64,000 bases of DNA from Rhynchonema sp. JSB1_4 (lineage: Eukaryota; Nematoda; Chromadorea; Monhysterida; Xyalidae), in contig JASAMV010003308.1 in the NCBI GenBank assembly GCA_030248065.1, positions 1-64,000 on the forward strand, given 5' to 3'. The translations under genes were made by a program, and so were the position numbers. Shown here one piece after another: positions 1-10,567 of the stretch (position 1 is the stretch's first letter; every line of letters begins with the position of its first letter). Under the pieces are notes generated by a model, which searched no databases, was not told where the DNA came from, and was given only the letters and a program-made list of their open reading frames with translations.

Positions 1-389
1 CCTGTTACGATCCTTTTACGTTTGTTGTTTTATCACTCAGCCATTGTTTATGTTTCATTTCAAAAGTCATTTTTTCACAGGAAACAAAATGTCGAAAATT
101 GTATTTTTCACAACTAGTCGTGTTTGTTTCTTGTTCGTATGCTTTTCTTTGAACAATTTCAATGGAATCGGGTGGAGGGTTCAACTCTTGTTCTGTTTGA
201 TAGTAATTTTACGTATTTTCTATCATTCGTTGCCAAAAAATATTCCGCAATCTCACGTTTTCCTTTTAAAAATTACATCATTGGACAGCAAAGGTGCATG
301 CTCATCAACAGACTATGAGCTCAATCACCCGCCGGACGCATGCTAGCCCGATACGAATATGAAAATGCAAAAAACAACTGTTCCAAATT

Positions 390-630
390 TCATGCACACG
401 CTATTCTAATCTGATGCGCAAACGCGCATGTCCATTGTGAACACAGATGCGCACTGCGCGTTTGCGCATTTGCGCGTTTGCGCATTCGCGTTTGCGCATT
501 CGCGTTTGCGCGTGCGCGTTTGCGCGTGCGCGTTTGCGCATGAAATTTGCATTGTGAACACCAATGCGCGTCAAAAAATGTGACGCGCAAACGCGCAAAC
601 GCGCATGCATTGTGAAGGCAGCCTAACTAC
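390..630. repeat. GCG-word MITE (GCGTTTGCGCAT iterated)
   Basis: A run of alternating purine-pyrimidine words of the GCGTTTGCGCAT type in both orientations gives a self-complementary block. Its right end reads CATTGTGAAGGCAGCCTAA, whose complement TTAGGCTGCCTTCAC resembles the ends of the TTA-flanked MITEs at 844, 12089 and 49255. I could not fix the left end. It is probably a non-autonomous DNA transposon built by iterating one word. Confidence 0.55.
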
Positions 631-843
631 GGATTGTTGCGTTGTTATTTTAACCAGGCTGATATGCAAAAAGTGCGCATTATTTCAATATTGCGTATGT
701 CATCCGTCAAAGTAACTCAGGAAACCAAACTCGAACATAACAAAATTCAAGGCAAGTGCATAGGTTATTAATAAAGTGTAACACGTCTCTCGAAATGCGC
801 CAACAACGGGCGAGCTATAGTTTCGTCAAAAAAGGCTGCCTTA

Positions 844-1194
844 GGGCGCCCTTAGTCATAGTGGAAAATGGAAATGGAAATGCAAAAAATAATCTATGTC
901 CAAGTTTTCCATTTCCATTTCCAATATGACTAAGGGCATACTGGAAATGGAAAATGGAAATGAAATAAAACATTTACTGCAGCAGCCATGTTTTGACATG
1001 TGACAAAAACATTTTCTGTTCCACTCAATTCTCGGCCGCTGATTGGTCAAATTTCACACAGAAAATGTTTTGTTTCATTTCCATTTTCCATTTCCAGTAT
1101 GCCCTTAGTCATATTGGAAATGGAAATGGAAAACTTGGACATAGAATATTTTTTGCATTTCCATTTCCATTTTCCACTATGACTAAGGGCGCCC
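844..1194. mobile_element. Palindromic MITE with TTA target duplication (GGAAATGG word)
   Basis: Termini are GGGCGCCCTTAGTCATAGTG in inverted orientation, flanked by TTA on both sides (841-843 and 1195-1197). The whole 351 bp is nearly palindromic, and each arm is itself an inverted repeat built from GGAAATGG words. A 3-bp TTA target fits PIF/Harbinger-type elements, but the assignment is inference. There is no coding capacity. Confidence 0.75.
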
Positions 1195-1221
1195 TTAATT
1201 GTTGGGTCACCTTGTACATAT

Positions 1222-1714
1222 CAGGGTTGGGCAAAAAACGTTTTTTTTTTCAAAAAATCGTTTTTTTAAAACGTTTTTTAAAAAAAAAACGTTTTTGTTT
1301 AAAACGCCCAGATGACCAAAATATGCCCCCAAAAAAATTGGAAAACGCTCATGTTGGGAAGAAAACGTGGTTAAATGAAGTAATTCTATGTGTTCTGAAG
1401 CAAAATAAACGGGTTTCAACCCTTTTCTAGCGAGTTGTTAAGATCCCATATCAGACCCGCATCATGGGACCAACTTTGGCCGGGGTCATCATTGAAAGTC
1501 AAACGCCGTATATCGACGTATCTCGACAAAGTAAAAATCGGTCGAAAATTTTTTGAAAAATTGATTTTCCTTGACAATCAGGGTACTTTCCCTAAAAAAT
1601 CAGGGAAAATCAAGCAAATTCAGGATTTAAAAAAAACGAAAAACGACCCAGGCGTTTTTTTTAAATGTCGTTTTTTTTTAAAAAAACGCCGTCGTTTTTC
1701 TTTGCCCAACCCTG
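1222..1714. mobile_element. Non-autonomous hAT-like element, CAGGGTTGG ends
   Basis: It begins CAGGGTTGGGCAAAAAACG and ends in the inverted sequence GCCCAACCCTG. It is flanked by a perfect 8-bp duplication GTACATAT (1214-1221 and 1715-1722). An 8-bp duplication and CAGGG ends are the hallmarks of hAT transposons. The subterminal DNA is poly-A/poly-T with ACGTTTTT motifs, and no transposase is encoded. A related truncated copy in inverse orientation lies near 38383-38618. Confidence 0.8.
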
Positions 1715-1859
1715 GTACATATACAAGCACAATAAAACGTACTTATAGTTTTTGAAATCAAAAACGCAATCCTTTATCCCGAAAACTCTATACTAATCCC
1801 GAAATACTATACCAGCCCCCGAAAATTTAAACGACCCGCTTCTTCGGCACCGTCTCCAG

Positions 1860-4800
1860 GTATTGATGACGGTTTCCTGCTGTTGGCCGGTTGGCGTGCG
1901 TCACCGAGACATCTTACAGTCGAGGATCGTATCGGATTTGCACTGTCCCAAGTCGGCGTATCCATCACGATCACGTCCGTCACAGATGTGCTCTGTTTTG
2001 TCGTGGGCATGTTCAGGTGGGTGTTTCGTCACATTTTGTCTACAATCCGAAAACCGTACAGTATGTTGACAAAGCAAATGACTTTGTACGACTGTTGATC
2101 GATGCCGTCCGAGGGGACGCCATGTTATGTAGTTTTATACAACCCCTTATTATACATTCACCGATCCCTACTTTCACTCCAGTGCTTATCACTGGAATAC
2201 TTCTTTGTTTTGGATAATCCACCCTCTCGCTGTCTGCCGGCCTTTCCCTTTATATATTTGCCGTCATGAACTTCTTGCTCTCATTATTCTAGGCAGAGAC
2301 TTGACTTCGTTCCTTACGACATGCCGCTCTGCGGAGTGGGCTGACGCTCACGACACGTGTGTACTATGCGACAAGTAACCAATAAACTTATTGTATTGTA
2401 ACTTGTTCTTCTATACCAAGTAAGTAACTCATGGGCGGGACAAACGAACCCTAAGACTGTGTATATAAAACATCGTTATAACAGCCATCTTAGATAAAGT
2501 GACCCTCTCATTTATCGCCCGATCAATGCACGACAGTCATACACGCTCGACAGGGCTTTTCGATCTTTCTCACATATGAGCGACTTTGTTTCTATCACGG
2601 CGACAAATCGCGTGGATGCGCTTGACAAAGTTCTGGTCGAGCTTCATTAATGCGTTTCTAGCTCCCGCTATGTATTATCACTCTCTGATTCGAAGTGACA
2701 TCGTCTTGAGCTATGGGCAATGTTAGAAATTACACAGGTGAATGATAAAACTCAATTAATCAGGATTGGCCGTCGGCCAGACTTGTTTGCCACGAGCATT
2801 ACTTTGACTCCCGAGCCTTGGTTCCATTTTGCAATTTCAGCTCCATGGAGGTCGTTCGATTCTTCTCCGTCTACACCGCAGTTGTCCTTTTCATTGACTA
2901 CATCTATCAACTCAGTTTCTTTCTGGCCGTGATGACCTGGTGCGCCCACCGTAAAGATCGATTCGTGAAACGTGAGATACAGTTGTTGCAGCAGCAAAGC
3001 AGCCTCTCAGACAAGGAATGCACTTTGAACGATAGAATGACTCGCAAAGTTGCCGGCGCCGATGTTGCATCTGTCTTGAAGCGGATCTGGGTGAAGTTGA
3101 TGCATTATGACCGTAACGACAGGGTTTTGGCTGAAACATCGAATCAGAATGTGACGAGCGCGAGCGATATTGGAGGTTATCCGAGTAAACTGTCAGCGAC
3201 CGACGGTGGTTTGTGTGAAAGCGTGATCAGGTCAGCATTTGGATTGGTGGCCGGACAATTGAGCAAAGCACATTTGAGCAAGACCGCACTTTGAGCAAGT
3301 GAAAAAGAGCAGGGCCAAAAGAGCAGCAGAGCACTTATTTTGTTCCAGTGGCTTAGGCTTAGGCTGATTTTGGTGTCAGGCTTAGGCTTAGGCATACACT
3401 TAAGATTAGTTTTGTGTTTGGGCTTAGGCTTAGGCTCAGGCCTATTCGTTTTTAGGTTCTGCTCTTTTGGACTCTGCTCTTTTTCACTTGCTCAAAGTGG
3501 TCTTGCTCAAATGTGCTTTGCTCAATTGCCCGTCCGCCTTTGGATTTGGGAAAACAATCTTTGCCAATATTCACTCGCTATTCACCATTCACTTCGTTAT
3601 TTTTCTTGGCGAATCGGTTCCGGAAACCATAGTTATCAGCCTAAGCCTGAGCCTAAGTCATCTTGCATCATTTTTTCTGATGAGGCGCTTAACCGCAACC
3701 CACAAAAAAGTGTTACACCCACTCGCAGATGGTTTCTGTGTGCCCGACACCCGCTTCGTCTGCTGTGTGCGCGCTGTGCCGTGTTTGGCATCTACCTGAT
3801 GCACATGTGCTTCGCGCTCTACTGCACCACATTTGGAAACGCCAACTACGCCCTCTCGCAAATGTATCTGGTCGGGTCGGAACTGGCAGAAACAACCCAT
3901 ATTCTGGAAACGTTCATACTTCGCGAAGCGATGACCGTGAATTATGTCTGTCCGTTCTATCCCGATCTCAACAATGGAACTTTGAGGGCGCGGTTTATGG
4001 GTATGGTTGAAGAATTGGAGAATATTGCACAATACGGTACTGGACCTGAAGGTTGGTCATTTTATTGTGTGATTGCTTGTTCATATGTTCAGTATAAGCG
4101 CCTGAAACAGCGGCGATTGAAGCTCTATTTTTAAGAAGCTTCTCCCCAATACTTGATTATGAGGCAGCCAGTCATCTTCTCCTCGTTCATACATGATTAC
4201 TGGTTGACTTATAGAGTCCGTTAGTTGCAACCCCGTCCATTTGAGGCCAGTTGCGGGCCAAGATCTATCATAAGGTTTATGTAGGTCACATAGAGGTCAG
4301 GCGCCTGAACCACCCGGACCAAATGCCCATACACGAACACGAACCGTTGCACCATCTACAGGCACCCGTCTCTGGCTTCGCGACTACCTTAAACAGGGGT
4401 TCGGCACGCATCGGGACTCGTTTGATGAGGCATCGGTGCTCAAAGCATCGTCAATGCTCGATGCTGATTGGCTGCTGATTGGCGGCCACAACGGGTCGAA
4501 AATTGTTGGGTTCTGGTGGACGCACATGTACAGACATATGTGGACCACTGATGATCAACGATCGATGACTAAGTGAGCGGACGAATGTTTCAAGCGGAAA
4601 CTGTGTGAAACACACACTGAACACGCAAAACGCCAATAGTTCGAGTCTTGGTATACTGGTGCAAAGTTGAGGCGCCATAGGAGAAAAAACAAAAAAGAGG
4701 AGGAAAAAAAAGAAAAAAAAAAAAAACGCAAAACCACCACACAACCCCCCTCACACAAAAAAAACACCTGCTGCGTGTGTGTTTCTTCATTGAACACCGC

Positions 4801-7612
4801 TTTGCCGCCCAGCATACGCGAATGAAGCTTTGGAACTGCACTTGGCACAGAATCTTGCAACACCGATCTCTTTGTATAAACACTTATGACATGTAAGTAC
4901 AGATGAGACAAGGCTTTCTGAAAATTATAAACTGATACACCGAGATATGTTCCACAGACAACGTCGTGAGATTGTTGGTCGTTACCCAGAATTCGGTGTT
5001 GTTGGACATCACCAGTTGGACAACATTGACGCGACCATTGCTGCGAGTCCGGACAAGCTGCAGCAGACAACAGGTACAGATAGTCCACACCTTCTTTGTA
5101 GGGAGATCATCTGCTCCGTCGCACTATGACGCACTGTGTATGTGTACATGTGCCTTGCATGTGCGGCGTCGGAAATTGCTTTGGACACAATCTGATCCCA
5201 ATTAAACTGACTAACCGCCCGAACAGACAAACTGATGGTGAGGGGGATCACCCTAAGCACCGAGGAAAGCTAAACAGCGTACGCTCGTGCTCCAACACAG
5301 CTTAATCCGATCTTATGGTCAAGAGGCATCGGCCAATTCGATTTGTGTCCGATCCTGCTCCGTAATGTTCGATTATTCCGTTATGACAGCCCCGATTCAT
5401 GTTTCCCAGCCAACTCACATTTTCGAGTGGTTTAGTCTTCCATGTTCGTGCGATTCTGTTCTCAACATATGCTGTTTGATGAGATGGATTTATGTGCAAA
5501 CGTGCTTGTGTGCAGGTGTTGCGATCATGTTAATGGCCGTGTTGGTCGTGCTATTCGTCCGCAATCTGGCAGCGTCGTTCTGGGTGATTCACACATTATT
5601 CTCCATTGCCGTTGGTTGTGTCGGATATTTGCAGTTGTCCGGCGCGCAGTTAGATCCGGTGAGTGATGCTTCTGACTAGAAACGGTCGAGCACACTTCCC
5701 TCGTATACCCCACTCCTACATAAGTCCTCACACTAATTGTTGCGAGCTCCAACTCGCCATACCAGACAGCTTTCTATAGAGAAAATCTCTCAGCAGGTTT
5801 CTGATAAACCAGTAGTGAGTGACTGATCACGAGGCTCATCTTTTAAGATCACCTTTTGAACCGGGTTGGTGTTTGATTATCGCAAAGCACTCGACCGAAA
5901 GGTCAGTCAGTGGTGATCGCCACGCAATCAGAATTCGGTTTCTTGAAGTCGAATATGTGGGTCTTTCATGTCATCCTCAAATTACGGGCACATAGAGTCC
6001 GAACAATTAATCGAAATTCTGTCGCACGATAGTGTGTATCTCTCTCAGATTACGGTCATCGCCCTGTTGCTAGCGATCGGCGTGAGTGTCGACTTTACAG
6101 CGCACGTCTCCTATCACTATTTCTCGCGTGCCAACATCAGCCGACCTAAAGATCATCACACTCACTTCGCGTTCGACAACCAATCAAAGTCCGATCGTAA
6201 TGAGCTGGTCGTTGAACGACTGCTCGACGTCTACAAGGCGGCTGGCTGGCCGGTCGTGCAGGTGATGTTTCACACTGGGGATCAACGCACTTTTCGATTT
6301 TCCATTTAATATATGCAGGCTCTGCGGACATATTTTGCTACAAAATGCTGGCTAATTGTTCAGTCGTCAACCTTGGTCATCAACTCAAGTAGCCCTAAAT
6401 GAGCGCCACAAATATGGGTGGCATTTTCGAAACGGTGTAAAGCTCAGTTGGGTGTGAAGGTCGGTGTAAGCTCGGTCGAAAGCTCGGTCGGTGTCAGCTC
6501 GGTGTAAACATGAAACATTCCACGTTAACAGCAGGCAATGTTTCATGTTTACACCGAGCTGACACCGACCGAGCTTTCGATTGAGCTTACACCGACCTTT
6601 ACACCCAACTCACCTTTGCACCGTTTCGAAAATATCACCCTATGTACATGGCATTAGAGGTGGGTTGTCGATGAGAGTTGACAGTTTGAGTTGCCGACTT
6701 TAAAAAAAGCCCAAAATCGACGCGACGTCGCACTTTATCGAGCTTGATTTCGCGCCCACTGGCAGTAATGACAAGGCAAATACAATATTTATAATTGCTT
6801 AAATGCAACGTGTTTGGATGATAACTTACGGAGATGTTCATCAACTGCTGTCCATTGAGGAGGCATACAACTGGTGAACAGTCAGTTTCTTTTGTTAAAT
6901 ATCCCTGTTTTGGCGTTTGAAAGCACTATTCCATACATATACTGCACCACATCTTCGAAGCGCGTTATTTGGGAGAAACTTTCGCTCCCTCTTCGCGCTG
7001 AGCGCGAAATTGAAAATCACTCACGCGCCCTCTTCACAGATGGTGGTTTTTATTTCGCCAAGATGAAGACCTTTTATGAAATGTCAAGCTGCAATAAAGT
7101 GACCCCAGCTCGCAGCAAGCATTCTGCAGTCGTGTAATGCCCGGGTTTGATTCCACGCACGCAGGCGGAAATTTACCATAGCCTGCCGCAGGCAATGGTA
7201 AATTTCCAAATTCGCTGCCGCACAGTAAAATACGCCCCATAGTTAATGTCACATTCTAAACGAGAACTCTAACCACGCGCAGTTCTGAAACAGCTGCCTG
7301 GCTGGCTGGCAATAGCTGCACGTGCGTATGTTGCCCGAATGTTCCTGATATCTACTATGGCGCGCATGTTAGTGTGCGGCAGCGAATTTGGAAATTTACT
7401 GCACAAATCCAAACTTTCGCACGATTATTTCCGCTAGCCAGGCCGCACTGTCAACCGCATTTGGCACGCTGCCAATGACGCTGGTCAACACGTACGCCAT
7501 CCAAGTGTTCTGCAAAGTGGTCTACATCGTGATCGCGTTGGGTCTGTTCCACGCTCAGATTCTGCTGCCGTTGGCGTTCATTACATTCCATCCGCCACGA
7601 CCGGCTCGTTGA
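1860..7612 (+). CDS. Patched-related (PTR) sterol-sensing-domain transporter, C-terminal part
   Basis: Nine exons: 1860-2016, 2841-3230, 3729-4051, 4362-4504 (3' end uncertain), 4813-4892 (probable), 4958-5073, 5516-5658, 6049-6261 and 7442-7612. All are joined in phase and give the last 577 residues. The first exon holds the sterol-sensing-domain motif GIDDGFLLLAGW. The second carries two membrane helices and a charged cytoplasmic linker. The third opens with the seventh-helix region (AVFGIYLMHMCFALY) and the second extracellular domain, continued through RLWLRDY and GRYPEFGV. The last exons hold the C-terminal helices, with LAIGVSVDFTAHVSYHY and AFGTLPMTLV. Both RND-type relay acids (GIDD and SVDF) are present, so transport function is plausible. 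Known family role: RND-like lipid or sterol transport; in nematodes, cuticle and moulting. The short tail ends FHPPRPAR. The N-terminal half is outside the window. Introns hold MITEs. Confidence 0.9.
3253..3531. mobile_element. MITE with TTAGGC-rich loop inside a PTR intron
   Basis: Inverted arms of about 90 bp (CAATTGAGCAAAGCACATTT at the left, its complement at the right) flank a loop with three clusters of GGCTTAGGCTTAGGC. It lies about 20 bp after the donor of the exon ending at 3230. TTAGGC is the nematode telomere hexamer. A reverse cluster (GCCTAAGCCTGAGCCTAA) sits at about 3638-3656, upstream of the next acceptor. No clear target duplication is seen. Confidence 0.65.
6416..6640. mobile_element. 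GGTGTAAAGGTC-word MITE, full copy in a PTR intron
   Basis: Ends are GGGTGGCATTTTCGAAACGG and its complement, flanked by TAT on each side. The arms iterate GGTGTAAAG and CTCGGTCGAAAG words around a centre near 6530. Another full copy is at 37932-38157. Half or eroded copies are near 30064-30178, 45596-45712 and 49464-49793. Confidence 0.7.
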
Positions 7613-7942
7613 TCCTACTCTGTATTGATGCGATGATAACACTGTACATATACGAAAAATGTATATCGGTAAAACGTGGCTATATGTAGTTGTGCATGAA
7701 TATTTGATTTTCAAATGCGCATGTACGTATACGTACAATGTATATTTCACGGCTGCTACATAAGTATTAATGCAATGCGACACTCAACAGCAGAGAATAA
7801 CGTTCGAACTCTTTGGTGGTACAACAATGTATATCATGAGGTGAAATCTACCTACAGTATACTGCAAATATAAGGTAAGGTTTTTTAAATGGTCAGAACA
7901 GATCATATTGCAAAACGTCAGCGTTCAAAAATTACTCAGTGA
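7613..7942. other. Convergent 3' intergenic gap
   Basis: This gap separates the stop codon of the PTR gene from the stop of the small minus-strand gene. It should hold both 3' ends. I see no canonical AATAAA close to either stop. From about 7812 on, the sequence is the 3' flank that was co-duplicated at 26838-27137. Confidence 0.5.
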
Positions 7943-8922
7943 TCAATCTTTTTCACGGATCGTTGCCTGTTCGGGTTCACGGCTCCAATGAAACAATTCG
8001 GGATGTTTGACGCGCAGCATTCTCTTTGGCGTGAATCGTGTCTTGAGTTTTTCTTCTTGCTCTTCTTTCTCGCTCGCCTCCCAAATCGGCGGCAGATCGG
8101 GTGTTTTCGATACTCGTGGACGTCGAAACATCGGTTTGAATGTATTCGGTGTGTCTTTGACTCGTTGCCGCCAAGATTCCTGTTGTTGTGTTGCATGCAC
8201 CGCGAAAATATGGTTTGTATACAGTTCCGGGTGCAATTCTGGGCTGAAAGTTGAAGTCGCGTGCACGCGACTTCCTACAGTAAGTTTCTAATTTCGTTGC
8301 CTCGTGCATTTTTACACAGACGCAGAGAAACTCCCGTTCGAAGGGTTCCAGGCAGGCAACAAGCTCAACACAAAGTCAACAACTGACACACATAGCTTGT
8401 GTGACTGAAACATTCGAAACGCACGTGTGCCAGCTGCGTGGCTTGTAGACTGTGTGTTGAGCTTGTTGCCTGCCTCGACTTCGAACGGGAGTTTGCCTGC
8501 GTCTGTAAAAATGCATGAGGCAGCGAAATTAGAAGTTTACTGGAGTACTGAAACACATAGGGAGCGCACGCGCAAAACTTCGCGTGCACGCGAAGTTACT
8601 TCGACTCTGGCCTGTGCTTTGCACTGTTTCGCGTGCACGCGACTTCAACTTTCAGCCTAGAATTGCACCCGGTACTGTACATGTGCAGGTTTGATCCTGG
8701 CATTCAAGGCTTATCTTTCTTCATTTCATACGATACGAACATTTCAGCATAACGATCTGAACGTTATTATCCCGAAGCCAACGGAAAAGTTGTTTTCCTT
8801 GCTTGTTTCGGTTAAAAGTGTGCTTTTGTCAGACTCACGATATCCCGTGCTGCCGTCAAATGGCGTCCAATCACCAGCAGCAGACTAGCAACAACCGCAG
8901 CTACAACGAAACGAGGGTGCAT
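7943..8922 (-). CDS. Small signal-anchored basic/acidic protein, unknown family
   Basis: I do not recognise the family. A probable first exon (8922-8839) encodes MHPRFVVAAVVASLLLVIG followed by RHLTAARDI, a signal peptide or signal anchor, and ends at a GTGAGT donor in phase 0. The last exon ends at the TGA at 7943. If it starts after the AG preceding ESWRQRVKD (about 8184) it joins in phase 0 and gives roughly 110 residues. A longer 5' limit at the AG near 8252 would need another exon. The body is charged: KTPDLPPIW, then EASEKEEQEEKLKTR, then TPKRMLRVKHPELFHW. A diverged partial copy exists at 26838-27041. The exon pairing is inferred; the last exon's frame is supported by conservation in the copy. 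Confidence 0.5.
8215..8690. repeat. Inverted repeat spanning the intron and exon edge of the small gene
   Basis: The left arm (about 8222-8370) and right arm (about 8450-8680) are inverted copies sharing GTGCAATTCT, GAAGTCGCGTGCACGCG, CAAACTCCCGTTCGAAG-like and GGCAGGCAACAAGCTC. Extra GCGTGCACGCGAAG words sit in the right arm. The outer edge of the left arm runs into the putative 5' part of the last exon, so that part of the exon may be transposon-derived. Confidence 0.65.
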
Positions 8923-9831
8923 GATGATGAAATTGGATGACTGAAACTTCACGAGGTATTTTTCAGAGCAAAACGGGATCCCATAAGAAAGATTTTGAAA
9001 CGAGAAAGATTTTGAAACGAGACTAAATTTAACGAATAGTCGCCAATCAACTTTTGTTATTCGTTATGCCCTGTTGCCGGGAGGAGCGGTGTAAAAAAAC
9101 GAATTCTTGAGTTGAATTTCCGAAATTGCCGCGTGCTGGTAAATTATGATCCGATCTTAAGCTTCTGACTTCAATGATCTAAAGTGACTGAGGCAGATCC
9201 AATCCGATAGCGGAAACTTGGCACCCAGCCGGCCCGCGAAGTTTTCGTGGTATTCTGGATTCTTCTGTCATGAGGTACAGGTGCCTCCACACATACCGAT
9301 CACAGCCACTCAGCGAACTTCTGCAGTTTGTGTTCGGATATAGTTTCGCGTGTAGATAGAAGTGGAAATATTTCTGGTGCAACAATTTTTTATCCCATGT
9401 CTGAAAGCCACGTCAATACACAAACTGGAAATAGTATTTCTGGAGCAATATTGGTAATAGTTGGGTGATGCGCTGGGTTGCTGGTGCACGTTCTTTGAGG
9501 GCCCCAACGCGATTGGGTTAGCGCTTTAATAATCTCGCTATCCCTAAAAGCGTTGAGGCGTCACAGAAGAACATTTTCGATGACGCTGGACGGAATAATT
9601 GGTTGATGCGCTGGGTGATCATTGTGGGCACATACCCCTCTGCACGCCAGGCCTGTTCCAATCTTGCAGCCCGGAAGGCACAACCAAGAATGGATGCATA
9701 CTGGTCATACATCGGAGTATCTCATTCTTGCAGCCCGGAAGGCACAACCAAGACTGAGAAAGTGCTGAATGATACTGGACGGAATAATTGGTTGATGCGC
9801 TGCGTGATCATTGTGTGCACATACCCCTCTG
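8923..9831. other. Non-coding; local duplications
   Basis: No exon was recognised. From about 9480 the words CTTGCAGCCCGGAAGGCACA and GGTTGATGCGCTG recur at 9602-9690 and 9725-9800, and again at 10580-10660 beyond the inserted hAT element. This is an older repeat interrupted by that insertion. Confidence 0.5.
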
Positions 9832-10559
9832 CAGGGTTGGGCAAAAAAAAATTTTTTTTTTTTTTTTAAAAAAAATTTTTTTTTTAAAAAAAAAGGGTTT
9901 TTGAAAAAATTTTTTTTTTAAAAAAAAAAATTTTTTTTTTAAAAATTTTCGGGGGAACAAAATGTTCTAAAACGTCCAAAAATGGCCTTTTTGGGGGTTA
10001 TTTTTTGTCATTTTTTCTCAAGGGTCGAAAAATTTTCTTCACAAAATCACCTTTGGGGCATGTATTTGGTACCTAAGATACCCCAAATGATGTTATTATA
10101 CCTTCCCGTAATACATGGGACACAGTATGCATGTGCCTACAGGGTACTTCGATGTCATACCCCATCGGGTCGGTCATATACGACTGATTCAGCTACCCGA
10201 CAAGCATTTCTGCAGCTTATATTCTCAATTCTGTGTGGTTTATGAGTGAATCTTGCTTATTCGGCCACAAACTGTTGTGTCCGATACCACAGAGCAGCAA
10301 TCATCGGTCCATATCAAGCACAGACTGCTGGATCGTACCGAAATGACGTAAACACCCTTGATAAGTGATGCAAACCAAGTCACAAAAGTGACTTGTCAAT
10401 TAAAGTTGCATTTTTTCGCGATTTTACGCGTTTTTTAGGCAAATTTGGTAAAATTTCCCCGAATCTCAGACTTTTTAAAAAAAAAATTTTTTTTTTTTAA
10501 AAAAATTTTTTTTTTAAAAAAAAAACTTGTTTAAAAAAAAATTTTTTTTTCCAACCCTG
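9832..10559. mobile_element. Non-autonomous hAT-like element with A/T homopolymer arms
   Basis: CAGGGTTGGGC at the left and CCAACCCTG at the right are flanked by the perfect 8-bp duplication CCCCTCTG (9824-9831 and 10560-10567). The arms consist almost wholly of alternating A and T runs, which can form long hairpins. The middle (about 9960-10470) is unique and non-coding. Confidence 0.8.
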
Positions 10560-10567
10560 CCCCTCTG

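Larger units (their letters stand above)
1..1859. other. Non-coding flank or intron upstream of the PTR exons
   Basis: No convincing exon is visible here. The earlier exons of the patched-related gene (first extracellular domain, TM1 and the start of the sterol-sensing domain) must lie mostly or wholly upstream of the window, so this stretch is probably intron. It holds a GCG-rich alternating repeat (390-630), a TTA-flanked palindromic MITE (844-1194) and a hAT-like element (1222-1714). The region 1-389 is AT-rich and shows nothing recognisable. Confidence 0.55.

Noticed and set aside
4555..5088. 177-codon open frame on the minus strand
   Set aside because: It overlaps PTR exons on the other strand, is rich in phenylalanine and serine from A/G runs, and has no family-like features.
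7977..8309. Alternative frame of the small gene's last exon (QPRIAPGTVYKPYF...)
   Set aside because: The duplicated copy at 26838 preserves the other frame, and the ESWRQR start joins the signal exon in phase.
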